Position numbers and translations under genes: made by a program
Source: an uncultured Phocaeicola sp.
GTDB taxonomy: Bacteria; Bacteroidota; Bacteroidia; Bacteroidales; Bacteroidaceae
Reading direction: 5' to 3'
NCBI GenBank assembly: GCA_948579315.1
Contig: CAPAOL010000048.1
Location: forward strand, 1 to 22,603
Length of the DNA: 22,603 nucleotides
Shown: positions 15,801 to 22,427 of the stretch, piece after piece
Position numbering within the stretch: the stretch's first letter is position 1
Layout of the letters: every line of letters starts with the position of its first letter
Notes under the pieces: model-generated
What the model saw: the letters and a program-made list of their open reading frames with translations, nothing else
The model's database searches: none
Told to the model about the DNA's origin: nothing

Positions 15801-15855
15801 GTATAAGAATGCCCGCAAAGAAAATGCGGAATAAGTTTTGCTTTTCTCCGTTCAT
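12814..15855 (-). CDS. susC-like: SusC/RagA-family TonB-dependent outer-membrane transporter
   Basis: Outer-membrane beta-barrel importer of 1013 residues that moves glycan fragments into the periplasm using TonB energy. A signal peptide ends near SFTVYA/QEN (residue 26). It is followed by a carboxypeptidase-regulatory-like domain (about 28-101, VTGKVYDVSGEPIIGASVLI...SFLGY), a TonB-box region (LDEVVVVGY, 107-114), and a plug domain (about 120-235, with LQGRLPGLVL, IRIRGIGTFGNNNPMVLIDGVEG and ISVLKDAASAAIYGVRAANGVILITTKRG). The barrel ends in the aromatic C-terminal strand YSFGLNIQF required for outer-membrane insertion. No extra N-terminal anti-sigma-interacting (STN) domain is seen, so ECF sigma/anti-sigma control is not supported. 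It lies 71 bases downstream of the GH16 gene and 25 bases upstream of susD. Confidence 0.96.
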   Translation of the reverse strand: MNGEKQNLFRIFFAGILILFSFTVYAQENTVTGKVYDVSGEPIIGASVLIQGTTQGTITDIDGAFQLKAQPSQTLVVSFLGYKDVTLPVGNKNDFKVTLEEDSKKLDEVVVVGYATQKKVNLTGSVASVSSKDIQDIPVANTATLLQGRLPGLVLTQNGAQAGNDNPEIRIRGIGTFGNNNPMVLIDGVEGSLSQISEIPSADIDNISVLKDAASAAIYGVRAANGVILITTKRGQASSRVKVSYSGSYTLQTPGIVPDYVDSYNWALMRNEVNPDTFSPEALQKLKDGSDPDHYANTNWLDAVLRNASMHQHHLSVSGGSENTHFMASVAYSNQDGIMVKTGVERFSFRSNLDTRYKRFTFGLNLSGNKNNVTAPAIAPSGEGGIMRLVSWFTRPTVPVMYSNGHYGYVDGSTLSGELMKNPVELMSLGHRSNEYWRFNGKAFAGIDLWDGLKFQTSFAYSFDLNATKSYSPKSPARYDADGNIIKAAGQTNMEEDYWYRNATWTNENLLTYNKQFDKHSINVLLGHSVIGSRYYKTTASIQGFPTENIYEIDGGTINPGAKGNSEEYKLQSFFGRVNYSYDDRYLFEFNIRHDGSSRMPKANRYATFPSLSAGWVFSNEEFMKDYRNFSLGKLRLSWGKLGNQEIGNYAYAATLGSNGNYFFDQNTDKQTGMVPTSVPNENIKWETTRSVNVALDLGFFNNRIQTTFEWFDKKTSDILMQLAMPGIFLGTLSAPYQNVGAVRNRGWEWNVNYTDSKGDWSWYAGFNLSHVKNKILEMGGLEETINGNTINRIGNPIGAYFGYKAIGIYRTEADLQRTNSKGEVIKQNGVAPKLGDIMYADLDDDGNITPEDRDIIGNPFPKYSYSFNLGASWKNFDLSTFWQGVGGIYRYSWETSTDIRGNLTDRWINRYSADNINAPMPALGNTMNDSYSSFWLEKSNYLRLKNLEFGYTFRQPELAKAGITSIRVYFAGTNLLTFTPLKNWDPEKSSGDTRNDVHPNTRTYSFGLNIQF

Positions 15856-15926
15856 AATTTAAAGTTTAAGTAAATTAATAATTTCTTTATTGTTGAGCTC
15901 TTATAGCTAAGAAGAATTTTATCGTT

Positions 15927-16703
15927 TTATTTCCATTGGTAATGGCGTACCCAGTCTACTTCCATCTCTACGGGTAAATCGGCTGGATCTACTGTGCCAA
16001 CCCAGGTTCCTCCTAATTGCATGTCGATTAGCAAATATTGAGGAATATCGAAAGGAAATTGTCCTTCCTGTTCGGTTTCAATTCGGGGATAAACAAAGTT
16101 TCTTTTTCCGTTGACATGGAATACCAGACTATCCGGCCAAAAATCTACTCCATATACGTTGAAGTCTTCAGGATTAATGGAGATGGTATTTCCGTGTTTC
16201 GGGTTGTTTTCTATTCCTAGTGTATAGGTGTAGTGTGAGTGTACGGTTTGATAAACAATAGAGTCATGGTTCAGGCGTTCCATAATGTCCACTTCTCCTC
16301 CCATAGGCCATGAGTATTTGTCTGTCTCATAAGGCAATGTCCAAATGGCGGGCCATGCTCCTTTTGCCCCGTGCAGCCTGGCACGCACTTCGATGCGTCC
16401 TCCGTGGAAAGCATGCTTGTCTTTCGTCCATAATCCTCCGGTCAGGTACTTGGCTGTGTCTGTTTTAGTGTTGTCATTGATAATGCCTTTTAAGATAAGA
16501 AGACCGTCACGTATTTCATAACAACGGTCGTCCGACGACTGGGTGTTTTGCCAGTCTGGCTTGCCGCGGGGGATGCGACTCCAAATAGTGGTGTCGGGTT
16601 CTGTTCCGTTAAAATTGTCTTCCCACACTAGTTCCCATCTAGGGGTATGAGTACAAGAAAGCATACCACATACCGAGAATAATAAAAGTATAACCTTTTT
16701 CAT
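15927..16703 (-). CDS. GH16 family endo-beta-glycanase lipoprotein (laminarinase-like)
   Basis: Glycoside hydrolase family 16 enzyme of 258 residues, probably lipid-anchored (signal peptide then LSC with C17). It is predicted to cleave beta-1,3 or mixed-linkage beta-glucans internally. The single catalytic domain starts with WELVWEDNFNG and contains YLTGGLWTKDKHAFHGGRIEVRAR and AWPAIWTLP. The catalytic signature GGEVDIMER carries E137 (nucleophile), D139 and E142 (acid/base), in the ExDxxE spacing usual for laminarinase-type members. The domain closes with PQYLLIDMQLGGTW and MEVDWVRHYQW. It is the first gene of the operon, 71 bases ahead of susC, so enzyme and transporter are co-expressed. 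Other GH16 specificities (agarase, porphyranase, endo-galactosidase) cannot be fully excluded without subfamily placement. Confidence 0.93.
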   Translation of the reverse strand: MKKVILLLFSVCGMLSCTHTPRWELVWEDNFNGTEPDTTIWSRIPRGKPDWQNTQSSDDRCYEIRDGLLILKGIINDNTKTDTAKYLTGGLWTKDKHAFHGGRIEVRARLHGAKGAWPAIWTLPYETDKYSWPMGGEVDIMERLNHDSIVYQTVHSHYTYTLGIENNPKHGNTISINPEDFNVYGVDFWPDSLVFHVNGKRNFVYPRIETEQEGQFPFDIPQYLLIDMQLGGTWVGTVDPADLPVEMEVDWVRHYQWK

Positions 16704-16746
16704 ACGCTTTAATTTTGGTTTACATAATTTACTTTAAATAATTAAC

Positions 16747-16765
16747 ACGCAGACGTGCGTTTTTT
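16747..16765 (+). promoter_or_regulatory. Hairpin with T-run in the leader of the GH16 operon
   Basis: ACGCA (16747-16751) pairs with TGCGT (16756-16760) around GACG, followed by a T-run (16760-16765). The hairpin is about 45-60 bases upstream of the GH16 start. On the minus strand it lies in the operon leader. On the plus strand it has the form of a small terminator. An alternative CACG/CGTG pairing exists. The function is unproven. No TAnnTTTG promoter is visible on the minus strand in the gap 16704-17067. Confidence 0.3.
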
Positions 16766-16973
16766 CTTTTGTGAATGACTTAGAAATTATATAATTTGAG
16801 TCAATTTTTGTTTAATTGAGACGATTTCAGTGCCTTTTTAATAAAAAGCTTTCTTTTTTCTTGAGATAATGGATGAAAAATGAGGTGCAGACAGATTCTT
16901 AATGAAAAGAAAAAAAAGTATTTTTGCAGAAAATGAAATGATGATGTATATCAATTGTCTCTTTTAAACAAGT

Positions 16974-17010
16974 AAAAAAGGAATGTCTCTTCCTTGGTTT
17001 AAGGAAGAGA
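16974..17010 (-). terminator. Intrinsic terminator of the sdaA transcript
   Basis: On the minus strand, TCTCTTCCTT (17010-17001) pairs perfectly with AAGGAAGAGA (16995-16986) around a 5-base loop. Six Ts follow at 16979-16974, a few bases beyond the stem. It lies 58 bases after the sdaA stop and separates it from the GH16 operon. Confidence 0.75.
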
Positions 17011-17067
17011 ATAGGAGAGGGGAATAGTTGTTTTGTGTGCGATATAAATGCCGGGCAAGATGTATGA

Positions 17068-18276
17068 TTACATTTGTTTGTAATCCTTGGCCAATCCTCC
17101 TTCACTTGTTTCTTTATAGAGTGACGGTAGGTCATGTCCGGTCTGTTGCATCACTTGCACTACTTTGTCGAAAGAGACACGGTGCATGCCATCGGTGAAA
17201 GCTGAATAAAGATTAGCATCCAGCGCACGTGCGGCGGCGTATGCATTTCGTTCGATGCAGGGAATTTGTACCAATCCGCATACCGGGTCGCAAGTCATTC
17301 CCAAATGGTGTTCCAAGCCCATTTCTGCTGCATACTCAATTTGTGCAGGACTGCCCCCGAACAATTGATTGGCGGCAGCCGAAGCCATTGCGCAGGCAAC
17401 GCCTACTTCTCCCTGACAACCTACTTCTGCTCCGGAAATGGATGCGTTGAATTTGACGATATTGCCAAACAGACCGGCAGTGGCTAACGCACGTAAAATG
17501 CGCATATCGCTAAAGTCACGGCTTTTTTGAAGATGATAAAGTACGGCTGGCATGACTCCGCAGGAACCACAAGTAGGAGCGGTTACTATTTTACCGCCGG
17601 AAGCATTTTCTTCACTTACGGCTAAAGCATAAGAGAAGACGAGCCCTCTGGATTGCAGGGATTGTTTGTATCCGGTAGCACGTATGTAATAAGTGGAAGC
17701 TTTCCGCCGGAGATTTAGTGGTCCGGGTAGTACGCCTTCTGCTTCGAGTCCACGGTGGATGGCTTCTTTCATGGTAGCCCATACTTCAGCCAGGTAGTCC
17801 CATATATCTTCTTCCTCACATTCTTTTACATATTCCCAATAACTTTTTCCGGTATCTTCACACCATTGGAGTATTTCGGTCATGTTATCCATACCATATA
17901 CATCGGGGCTTTCGATGGTTGGATTGTTATTATTTTCTGCCAGTGCACCACCACCGATGCTATAAACAGTCCAATTCTCCTGCACTTTATTGTTGCTATC
18001 CAGAGCTGCGAATGTCATTCCGTTCGGATGAAACGGTAGAAAGACTTTGGGCTGCCACACAATTTCTACCGGGGCAATGGGTTGCAAGGTGTCTATGATG
18101 GCTACATCCGTCATGTGGCCTTTGCCTGTAGCAGCTAAACTGCCGTAAAGGGTTACTTTAAAAGATGCAGCATCCGGATGACGTTCCAGAAACATTTCGG
18201 CAGCTTTACGCGGTCCCATAGTGTGGCTACTGGAAGGTCCTGTACCTATTCTGTATAGCTCTTTAATCGATTTCAT
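17068..18276 (-). CDS. sdaA: L-serine dehydratase, single-chain iron-sulfur type
   Basis: L-serine ammonia-lyase of 402 residues, converting L-serine to pyruvate and ammonia in the cytoplasm with an oxygen-labile [4Fe-4S] cluster and no pyridoxal phosphate. I start it at the ATG giving MKSIKELYRIGTGPSSSHTMGPRKAA. The frame is open 22 codons further but would overlap corA. The N-terminal beta-type domain carries the GPSSSHTMGP signature and GSLAATGKGHMTDVA. The C-terminal alpha-type domain carries VTAPTCGSCGVMPAVLYHL, ISGAEVGCQGEVGVACAMA and CDPVCGLVQIPCIERNA, whose cysteines include the cluster ligands. The total is shorter than the roughly 455 residues of enterobacterial enzymes, as usual for Bacteroides. 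It lies 19 bases downstream of corA, probably in the same transcript. Confidence 0.95.
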   Translation of the reverse strand: MKSIKELYRIGTGPSSSHTMGPRKAAEMFLERHPDAASFKVTLYGSLAATGKGHMTDVAIIDTLQPIAPVEIVWQPKVFLPFHPNGMTFAALDSNNKVQENWTVYSIGGGALAENNNNPTIESPDVYGMDNMTEILQWCEDTGKSYWEYVKECEEEDIWDYLAEVWATMKEAIHRGLEAEGVLPGPLNLRRKASTYYIRATGYKQSLQSRGLVFSYALAVSEENASGGKIVTAPTCGSCGVMPAVLYHLQKSRDFSDMRILRALATAGLFGNIVKFNASISGAEVGCQGEVGVACAMASAAANQLFGGSPAQIEYAAEMGLEHHLGMTCDPVCGLVQIPCIERNAYAAARALDANLYSAFTDGMHRVSFDKVVQVMQQTGHDLPSLYKETSEGGLAKDYKQM

Positions 18277-18295
18277 GACTGATGATGTGTTTTTG

Positions 18296-19348
18296 TTAAT
18301 ACCATTTCTTTTTTCTGAAGTACAAATATACAAAAATACCAATAATTGCCATTACAATCCAGGCAAATAAATACCCGTATTGCCATTCGAGCTCGGGCAT
18401 CCATTTGTAATTCATTCCCCATACTCCGACCAGAAATGTCAGAGGGATAAAGATGGTGGATACGATGGTTAACCTCTTCATGATGTCGTTCATACGTAAA
18501 TCATTGTTGGAGATGTACAGATCGACTAATGAGGAAAGAGTTTCCCGGCAGATCTCAATGGTTTGTAATACAAATTGCAAGTGGTCGTTTACATCATTGA
18601 AAAAGGCACGGTTCACTTTGTGAATGAGCTGGTTTTCTGCCCGTAGTAACTTGATATATTGTTCTTTTAGTGGAAGGATGGATTTTTTCATCAGCATATA
18701 TTGGTGTCGTAATGCCTGGATCTGAATTCCAATGTCATCTCCACTGGTGATGGTGAGCAGTTCTTCTTCCAAATCTTCAAGTGCGTCATCAATGGAAGAG
18801 ATAGTTGAAATATAGTTTCCCATGATGCTGTTGAGCAGTACGCTAAGTAGATAATCAGTCTGGCGGCTGCGTATTTTCAGGACATCATTACGCAGGGCGG
18901 AACTGACATCATCGAAGAAGTCGGTTTCTTTTTCGAGGAAAGTAAGTACGTAGTTGTTACCTAAAATGAGGCAGACTTGCTGTTGGAGCAACTCGTCCAG
19001 TTCGTTTTCTTCTTTATGTTCGTTGGGGTAGAATATTTTCAAGATCAGGACGATGTATTTGTCATGCTCTTCTATCTTGGTCGGATGATTCGCATTCAAT
19101 ATATCTTGCAGGACTAGGAAGTCTATCTCAAAATGACTGCAAATTTCCCGGATAGTTTCCGTATCTTTCATTCCGTGTATTTGTAGCCAATTGATTCGAT
19201 CGCTGTTCAGCGTTCCCTTGATGGCTTGAAAGGTGTCGTCGGTGCTTTCCTGCATCTCGGTAGCGTTGTAAGTACAAAGATGTAAGTGGGTAGGAGTAAG
19301 GCTGTCTCCTGTGTAAATAAGCTTTTCGCTTAACAGATTATTCTTCAT
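18296..19348 (-). CDS. corA: CorA-family magnesium/cobalt transporter
   Basis: Inner-membrane divalent-cation channel of 350 residues that forms a pentamer. The long cytoplasmic N-terminal part includes the helical stretch ISTISSIDDALEDLEEELLTI and a basic/acidic stalk with FFNDVNDHLQFVLQTIEICRETLSSLVDLYIS. Two membrane segments lie at the C-terminus. The first (about 291-309, STIFIPLTFLVGVWG) runs into the signature GMN at 311-313, followed by the acidic loop MPELEW that faces the periplasmic mouth. The second segment (about 327-344) ends in a basic tail FRKKKWY. All family hallmarks are intact. The gene starts 86 bases after the mutS2 stop, past a hairpin, and is followed closely by sdaA. 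Confidence 0.95.
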   Translation of the reverse strand: MKNNLLSEKLIYTGDSLTPTHLHLCTYNATEMQESTDDTFQAIKGTLNSDRINWLQIHGMKDTETIREICSHFEIDFLVLQDILNANHPTKIEEHDKYIVLILKIFYPNEHKEENELDELLQQQVCLILGNNYVLTFLEKETDFFDDVSSALRNDVLKIRSRQTDYLLSVLLNSIMGNYISTISSIDDALEDLEEELLTITSGDDIGIQIQALRHQYMLMKKSILPLKEQYIKLLRAENQLIHKVNRAFFNDVNDHLQFVLQTIEICRETLSSLVDLYISNNDLRMNDIMKRLTIVSTIFIPLTFLVGVWGMNYKWMPELEWQYGYLFAWIVMAIIGIFVYLYFRKKKWY

Positions 19349-19355
19349 GCTTTAT

Positions 19356-19405
19356 TCTCGTTTTAGAAAACCACTGTAATAAAGGTAGTGGTTTTCTAAA
19401 TGAGA
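19356..19405 (-). terminator. Long hairpin between mutS2 and corA
   Basis: TTTAGAAAACCACT (19362-19375) pairs with its complement around 19386-19399 with a short loop, and the stem extends through TCTC/GAGA with a bulge. It lies 30 bases after the mutS2 stop and only 7 bases before the corA ATG. The T-run on the minus strand is poor, so it may be a terminator, a processing site, or a structure affecting corA translation. Confidence 0.55.
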
Positions 19406-19434
19406 ACAAGTTCTTTGGACGTTTTGTTTACAGG

Positions 19435-21936
19435 TTAGTCCAAATCGACTACTGTGATTCCGGCACCGCCAAACTGCACATGTTCGTCGGCATAGTGGCC
19501 CACTCCCGGTACGGTGGCCAGATACTGGCGGATTAATGTACGAAGTATTCCCGTTCCTGTCCCGTGAAGGATGCGTACACGGTCCATGCCGACTAATATG
19601 GCGTCATCAATAAAATAGGTGACTGCTTGCAGAGCTTCGTCTCCACGCATTCCGCGTACGTCAATGTCTTGTTTGAAGCTAAGCTTCTTTTCGTACATCT
19701 GATCGTGTGTCTGGCTACTGACAAAGGTGCTTTTGGCGATTCCTTCCGTTTTGGGTGCGTTATTGGTACGTTCCAAACGGTCTGTTTTTACGGTCGTTTT
19801 TATACTTCCAAAAGCAACGGTCGCATTTTTACCATTGATTTCCATCACTTGACCGACACTTGTCTGTCCTTTGATTTTTACATTATCACCTACTGCAATC
19901 GGCACTACTTTAGGAGCGCTTGACGGGGAAGAGGCTGCGGCTTTCGGTTCGTTTTTCTTATTTTTCTTCCGTTCTTGTTTTTCCTTTAATTTCTCCATTT
20001 TCCGCGCAATCTTCTCTTCATGCTCTTTAGAAGCCAACGCATCTAAAGAAGTACGGAAGTCTGTCAGCTCCTGACGTGCCTGGCGTGTCTTTTCCTTTTC
20101 AGCTTGTGCTTCCTTGATGGTGCGTATTGTATTTTCAATGCGTGCATTGGATTCCTGGAGCATCCGTTCCGCTTCTTCTTTTGCTTGCCGGATGATCTCT
20201 TTCCGTGATTTTTGTAACTCTTCCATTTCTGTTTGGTAGCGGGCAATGGTTTCTTCCATGTGCTTTTCCCGTTGACGGATGGTTTGACGTTTTCCTTCCC
20301 AGTAACGCTTGTCGCGCACGATGTCCTGAAGGTATTTGTCGGCATTGATATATTCGCTTCCTACGATTTCCGAAGCATCTGCAATGACATCTTCCGGCAA
20401 TCCGATTTTTCGTGCGATTTCTACGGCAAACGAACTTCCGGGATTTCCGATTTGTAGTTGGAAAAGTGCTTGCATGAGATGGCGGTCGTAAAGCATGGCT
20501 CCGTTCACTACTCCTTCATGATCTTCGGCAAAATGTTTTAGATTCTGGTAGTGGGTGGTGATGACTCCGAAGGTTCTTTTCTGGTTGAAACGTTTCAGGA
20601 CGGCTTCGGCAATAGCACCTCCAATTTGCGGTTCCGTACCTCCACCGAACTCGTCAATCAGGATGAGGCTCCGTTCGTTGCAACTTTTCATCATGATTTT
20701 CATATTGGTCAGGTGAGAAGAGTAGGTACTCAAATCGTCTTCAATAGATTGCTCATCACCAATATCGATAAAAATGCTGCTGAATATGCCGGCGTGACTG
20801 CGTTCGTGCAAGGGAATGAGCATACCGCATTGCAACATATATTGCAGTAAACCGACTGTTTTGAGGCAGACGGACTTACCTCCGGCATTCGGACCGGATA
20901 TAATAAGAATACGTTGTTTTTGATTCAGTTCTATATCCAGCGGTACGACTTTCTTTTCGTGTTTGGCAAGTGAAAGTTGTAATAAAGGATGCACAGCCAT
21001 TGTCCAGTCCAGTAGTTGCTCATTCTCTACGGCGGGTTTTAGGCTATGGGTCTGTATGGCGAAATAGCTTTTCGCACGGATAAAATCTATTTCTGCCAGA
21101 AATTCGTATGATTGAAGGATTTCCGGGATAGACGGACGGAGAATGTTTGAAAACTCGGTAAGGATGCGAATAATTTCGCGTCGTTCGTCGCCTTCGAGTT
21201 CGCGAATACGGTTGTTGGCTTCTACGACTTCCGCCGGTTCTATAAACACGGTTTTCCCGCTAGCAGATTCATCGTGTACAATACCTTTGATTTTTCGCTT
21301 GAGTCCGGGTGCGACGGGGATTACCAAACGTCCGTCACGCATGGTGGGAGCTACGTCTTTATCTACGTATCCTTCGGATTGTGCGTTTCGCAAGATGCTG
21401 TTTAACGAGCGGGAAATATTTCCCATCGTACTGGCAAGCTCGCGACGTATACGGGCTAATTCGGTGGAAGCATTATCCTTGATTTTTCCATATTTGTTAA
21501 GGATGCCGTCTATTTTTCCTATCAGTTGTGGGAAAACGGCTATATCTCCTGCCAATCGTTTCAGACTGGGGTAGGGGGTGTCGTTCTCTTCTTCATCTTC
21601 ATTTCGATGGAGAAAGCGTACAATGTCACGGATGGTTTCTAACGAACGGCGCAGGTCGAATAGTTCTTGCTCGTCCAGATACATTCCTTCTATCCGCACT
21701 CGCTTTAGCGAAGGGCGGACGTCAAAGAAAAATTGATCGGGAAATCCATCTTCTTCCTGAATGATGCGAACAAACTCTGTTACCTGGTTTAATTTTTCCT
21801 CTACTTCTTCATATTGCTCGGAAAAGTTCATGTTTGTGACTCTTTCTTCGCCTAAAGTGCTGAGACACTTATCTTTTAGTAACTGTCTGATTTGATCGAA
21901 TCCTATCTTTTGCTCAAAATTTTGAGGGTATATCAT
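19435..21936 (-). CDS. mutS2: MutS2: ATPase with Smr domain
   Basis: Homologue of MutS2/RqcU, 833 residues from the chosen ATG (MIYPQNFEQKIGFDQI). Members split collided ribosomes or suppress homologous recombination; they do not perform classical mismatch repair. The N-terminal part matches the MutS core and clamp helices and contains LVIPVAPGLKRKIKGIVHDESASGKTVFIEPAEVVE. The ATPase domain has the Walker A motif GPNAGGKS at about 348-355, QSIEDDLSTYSSHL, and the Walker B motif LILIDEFGGGTEP. A long charged coiled coil (KRQTIRQREKHMEETIARYQTE... to KEKQERKKNKKNEPK) links to an SH3-like segment (VGDNVKIKGQTSVGQVMEINGK). The C-terminal Smr nuclease domain follows, with DVRGMRGDEAL and HGTGTG. 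A longer frame from a TTG at 21963 is unlikely because it would overlap the promoter. Confidence 0.96.
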   Translation of the reverse strand: MIYPQNFEQKIGFDQIRQLLKDKCLSTLGEERVTNMNFSEQYEEVEEKLNQVTEFVRIIQEEDGFPDQFFFDVRPSLKRVRIEGMYLDEQELFDLRRSLETIRDIVRFLHRNEDEEENDTPYPSLKRLAGDIAVFPQLIGKIDGILNKYGKIKDNASTELARIRRELASTMGNISRSLNSILRNAQSEGYVDKDVAPTMRDGRLVIPVAPGLKRKIKGIVHDESASGKTVFIEPAEVVEANNRIRELEGDERREIIRILTEFSNILRPSIPEILQSYEFLAEIDFIRAKSYFAIQTHSLKPAVENEQLLDWTMAVHPLLQLSLAKHEKKVVPLDIELNQKQRILIISGPNAGGKSVCLKTVGLLQYMLQCGMLIPLHERSHAGIFSSIFIDIGDEQSIEDDLSTYSSHLTNMKIMMKSCNERSLILIDEFGGGTEPQIGGAIAEAVLKRFNQKRTFGVITTHYQNLKHFAEDHEGVVNGAMLYDRHLMQALFQLQIGNPGSSFAVEIARKIGLPEDVIADASEIVGSEYINADKYLQDIVRDKRYWEGKRQTIRQREKHMEETIARYQTEMEELQKSRKEIIRQAKEEAERMLQESNARIENTIRTIKEAQAEKEKTRQARQELTDFRTSLDALASKEHEEKIARKMEKLKEKQERKKNKKNEPKAAASSPSSAPKVVPIAVGDNVKIKGQTSVGQVMEINGKNATVAFGSIKTTVKTDRLERTNNAPKTEGIAKSTFVSSQTHDQMYEKKLSFKQDIDVRGMRGDEALQAVTYFIDDAILVGMDRVRILHGTGTGILRTLIRQYLATVPGVGHYADEHVQFGGAGITVVDLD

Positions 21937-21960
21937 ATCTTTGTTCTTACTAATGGACTG

Positions 21961-21968
21961 CAAAAATA
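21961..21968 (-). promoter_or_regulatory. -7 box for mutS2
   Basis: On the minus strand this reads TATTTTTG, matching TAnnTTTG, 24 bases upstream of the ATG at 21936. This implies a very short leader and supports that start over the upstream TTG. A clear -33 TTTG is not seen. Confidence 0.5.
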
Positions 21969-21998
21969 CGATTATTTCGCGAAAAAATTATCAGAATG

Positions 21999-22029
21999 TT
22001 TGCAGATTTAAAAATGATTCGTACCTTTG
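21999..22029 (+). promoter_or_regulatory. Bacteroides sigma-70 promoter for tRNA-Ser
   Basis: TTTG at 21999-22002 and TACCTTTG at 22022-22029 are separated by 19 bases, matching the Bacteroides consensus TTTG-N19/21-TAnnTTTG. Transcription would start near 22036, about 34 bases before the mature tRNA. It is divergent from the mutS2 promoter. Confidence 0.85.
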
Positions 22030-22069
22030 CACCGCTTTCAACGGAAAGCACTTCTGATAAAGGAGTTTT

Positions 22070-22154
22070 GGAGAGGTGGCAGAGTGGTCGATTGCGGCGG
22101 TCTTGAAAACCGTTGTACTGCGAGGTACCCGGGGTTCGAATCCCTGTCTCTCCG
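22070..22154 (+). tRNA. tRNA-Ser(UGA)
   Basis: An 85-base class II tRNA with all arms present. The acceptor stem pairs GGAGAGG (22070-22076) with TCTCTCC (22147-22153), with G as discriminator. The anticodon loop CTTGAAA gives anticodon UGA, which reads UCA/UCG-type serine codons. A long variable arm (around TGTACTGCGAGGTAC) is typical of tRNA-Ser. The T-arm has GGTTCGAATCC. CCA is not encoded. The gene is intact although an integrative element appears to begin directly after it, as expected when the element's att core rebuilds the tRNA 3' end. Confidence 0.97.
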
Positions 22155-22162
22155 CTGAACTA

Positions 22163-22180
22163 ACCGGACAATACCGGACA
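22163..22180 (+). repeat. Short direct repeat ACCGGACA
   Basis: ACCGGACA occurs at 22163-22170 and again at 22173-22180, exactly one helical turn (10 bases) apart, 8 bases after the tRNA end. A partial inverted match (TGTCCG) occurs at 22332-22337. The position and spacing suit arm-type integrase or excisionase sites beside an attachment site. Confidence 0.4.
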
Positions 22181-22191
22181 GTAAGCAGACA

Positions 22192-22227
22192 AGTCCCACA
22201 AATTCAATGATTTGTGGGACTTTTTTT
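22192..22227 (+). terminator. Terminator downstream of tRNA-Ser
   Basis: AGTCCCACAAAT (22192-22203) pairs perfectly over 12 bp with ATTTGTGGGACT (22210-22221) around a 6-base loop, followed by seven Ts (22221-22227). It would end the tRNA transcript and also insulate the integrase gene from it. If the att core is within the tRNA, this terminator belongs to the inserted element. Confidence 0.9.
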
Positions 22228-22293
22228 ATCCCCTTGTGTCTGCCTTAAAGTACACCTTTTCGCCCCTAAAAGACAAAGTTCGTAACCTAACTC

Positions 22294-22327
22294 GTACCCC
22301 CGACAAACAAAAACGGAAAGGGGGTAC
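22294..22327. repeat. Inverted repeat GTACCCCC / GGGGGTAC
   Basis: GTACCCCC (22294-22301) and GGGGGTAC (22320-22327) are perfect inverted repeats separated by 18 bases, about 100 bases upstream of the integrase ATG. Such a symmetric site could be an operator for the integrase promoter or a recombinase/excisionase binding site. No T-run follows, so it is not a typical terminator. Confidence 0.4.
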
Positions 22328-22401
22328 AGATTGTCCGAAATTGGCGAAGTCCTGTCGCTATTTGGCTTGCCTGCATAGAACTCATTTTTAGAGAATTACA
22401 A

Positions 22402-22409
22402 TAGTTTTG
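22402..22409 (+). promoter_or_regulatory. -7 box for the integrase gene
   Basis: TAGTTTTG matches TAnnTTTG, 18 bases before the ATG at 22428. The -33 region has no clear TTTG at the expected distance. Confidence 0.45.
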
Positions 22410-22427
22410 CAACTTAAAAAGTGAGTT

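Noticed and set aside
16919..16926. TATTTTTG on the plus strand as a promoter
   Set aside because: No gene or RNA structure follows on that strand, and AT-rich intergenic DNA produces this match by chance.
18277..18342. N-terminal extension of the serine dehydratase
   Set aside because: It would overlap the end of corA by 47 bases and precede the standard family start MKSIKELYRIGTGPSSSHT.
21937..21963. TTG start nine codons upstream in mutS2
   Set aside because: It overlaps the TAnnTTTG promoter box at 21961-21968, and the ATG at 21936 matches the family start.
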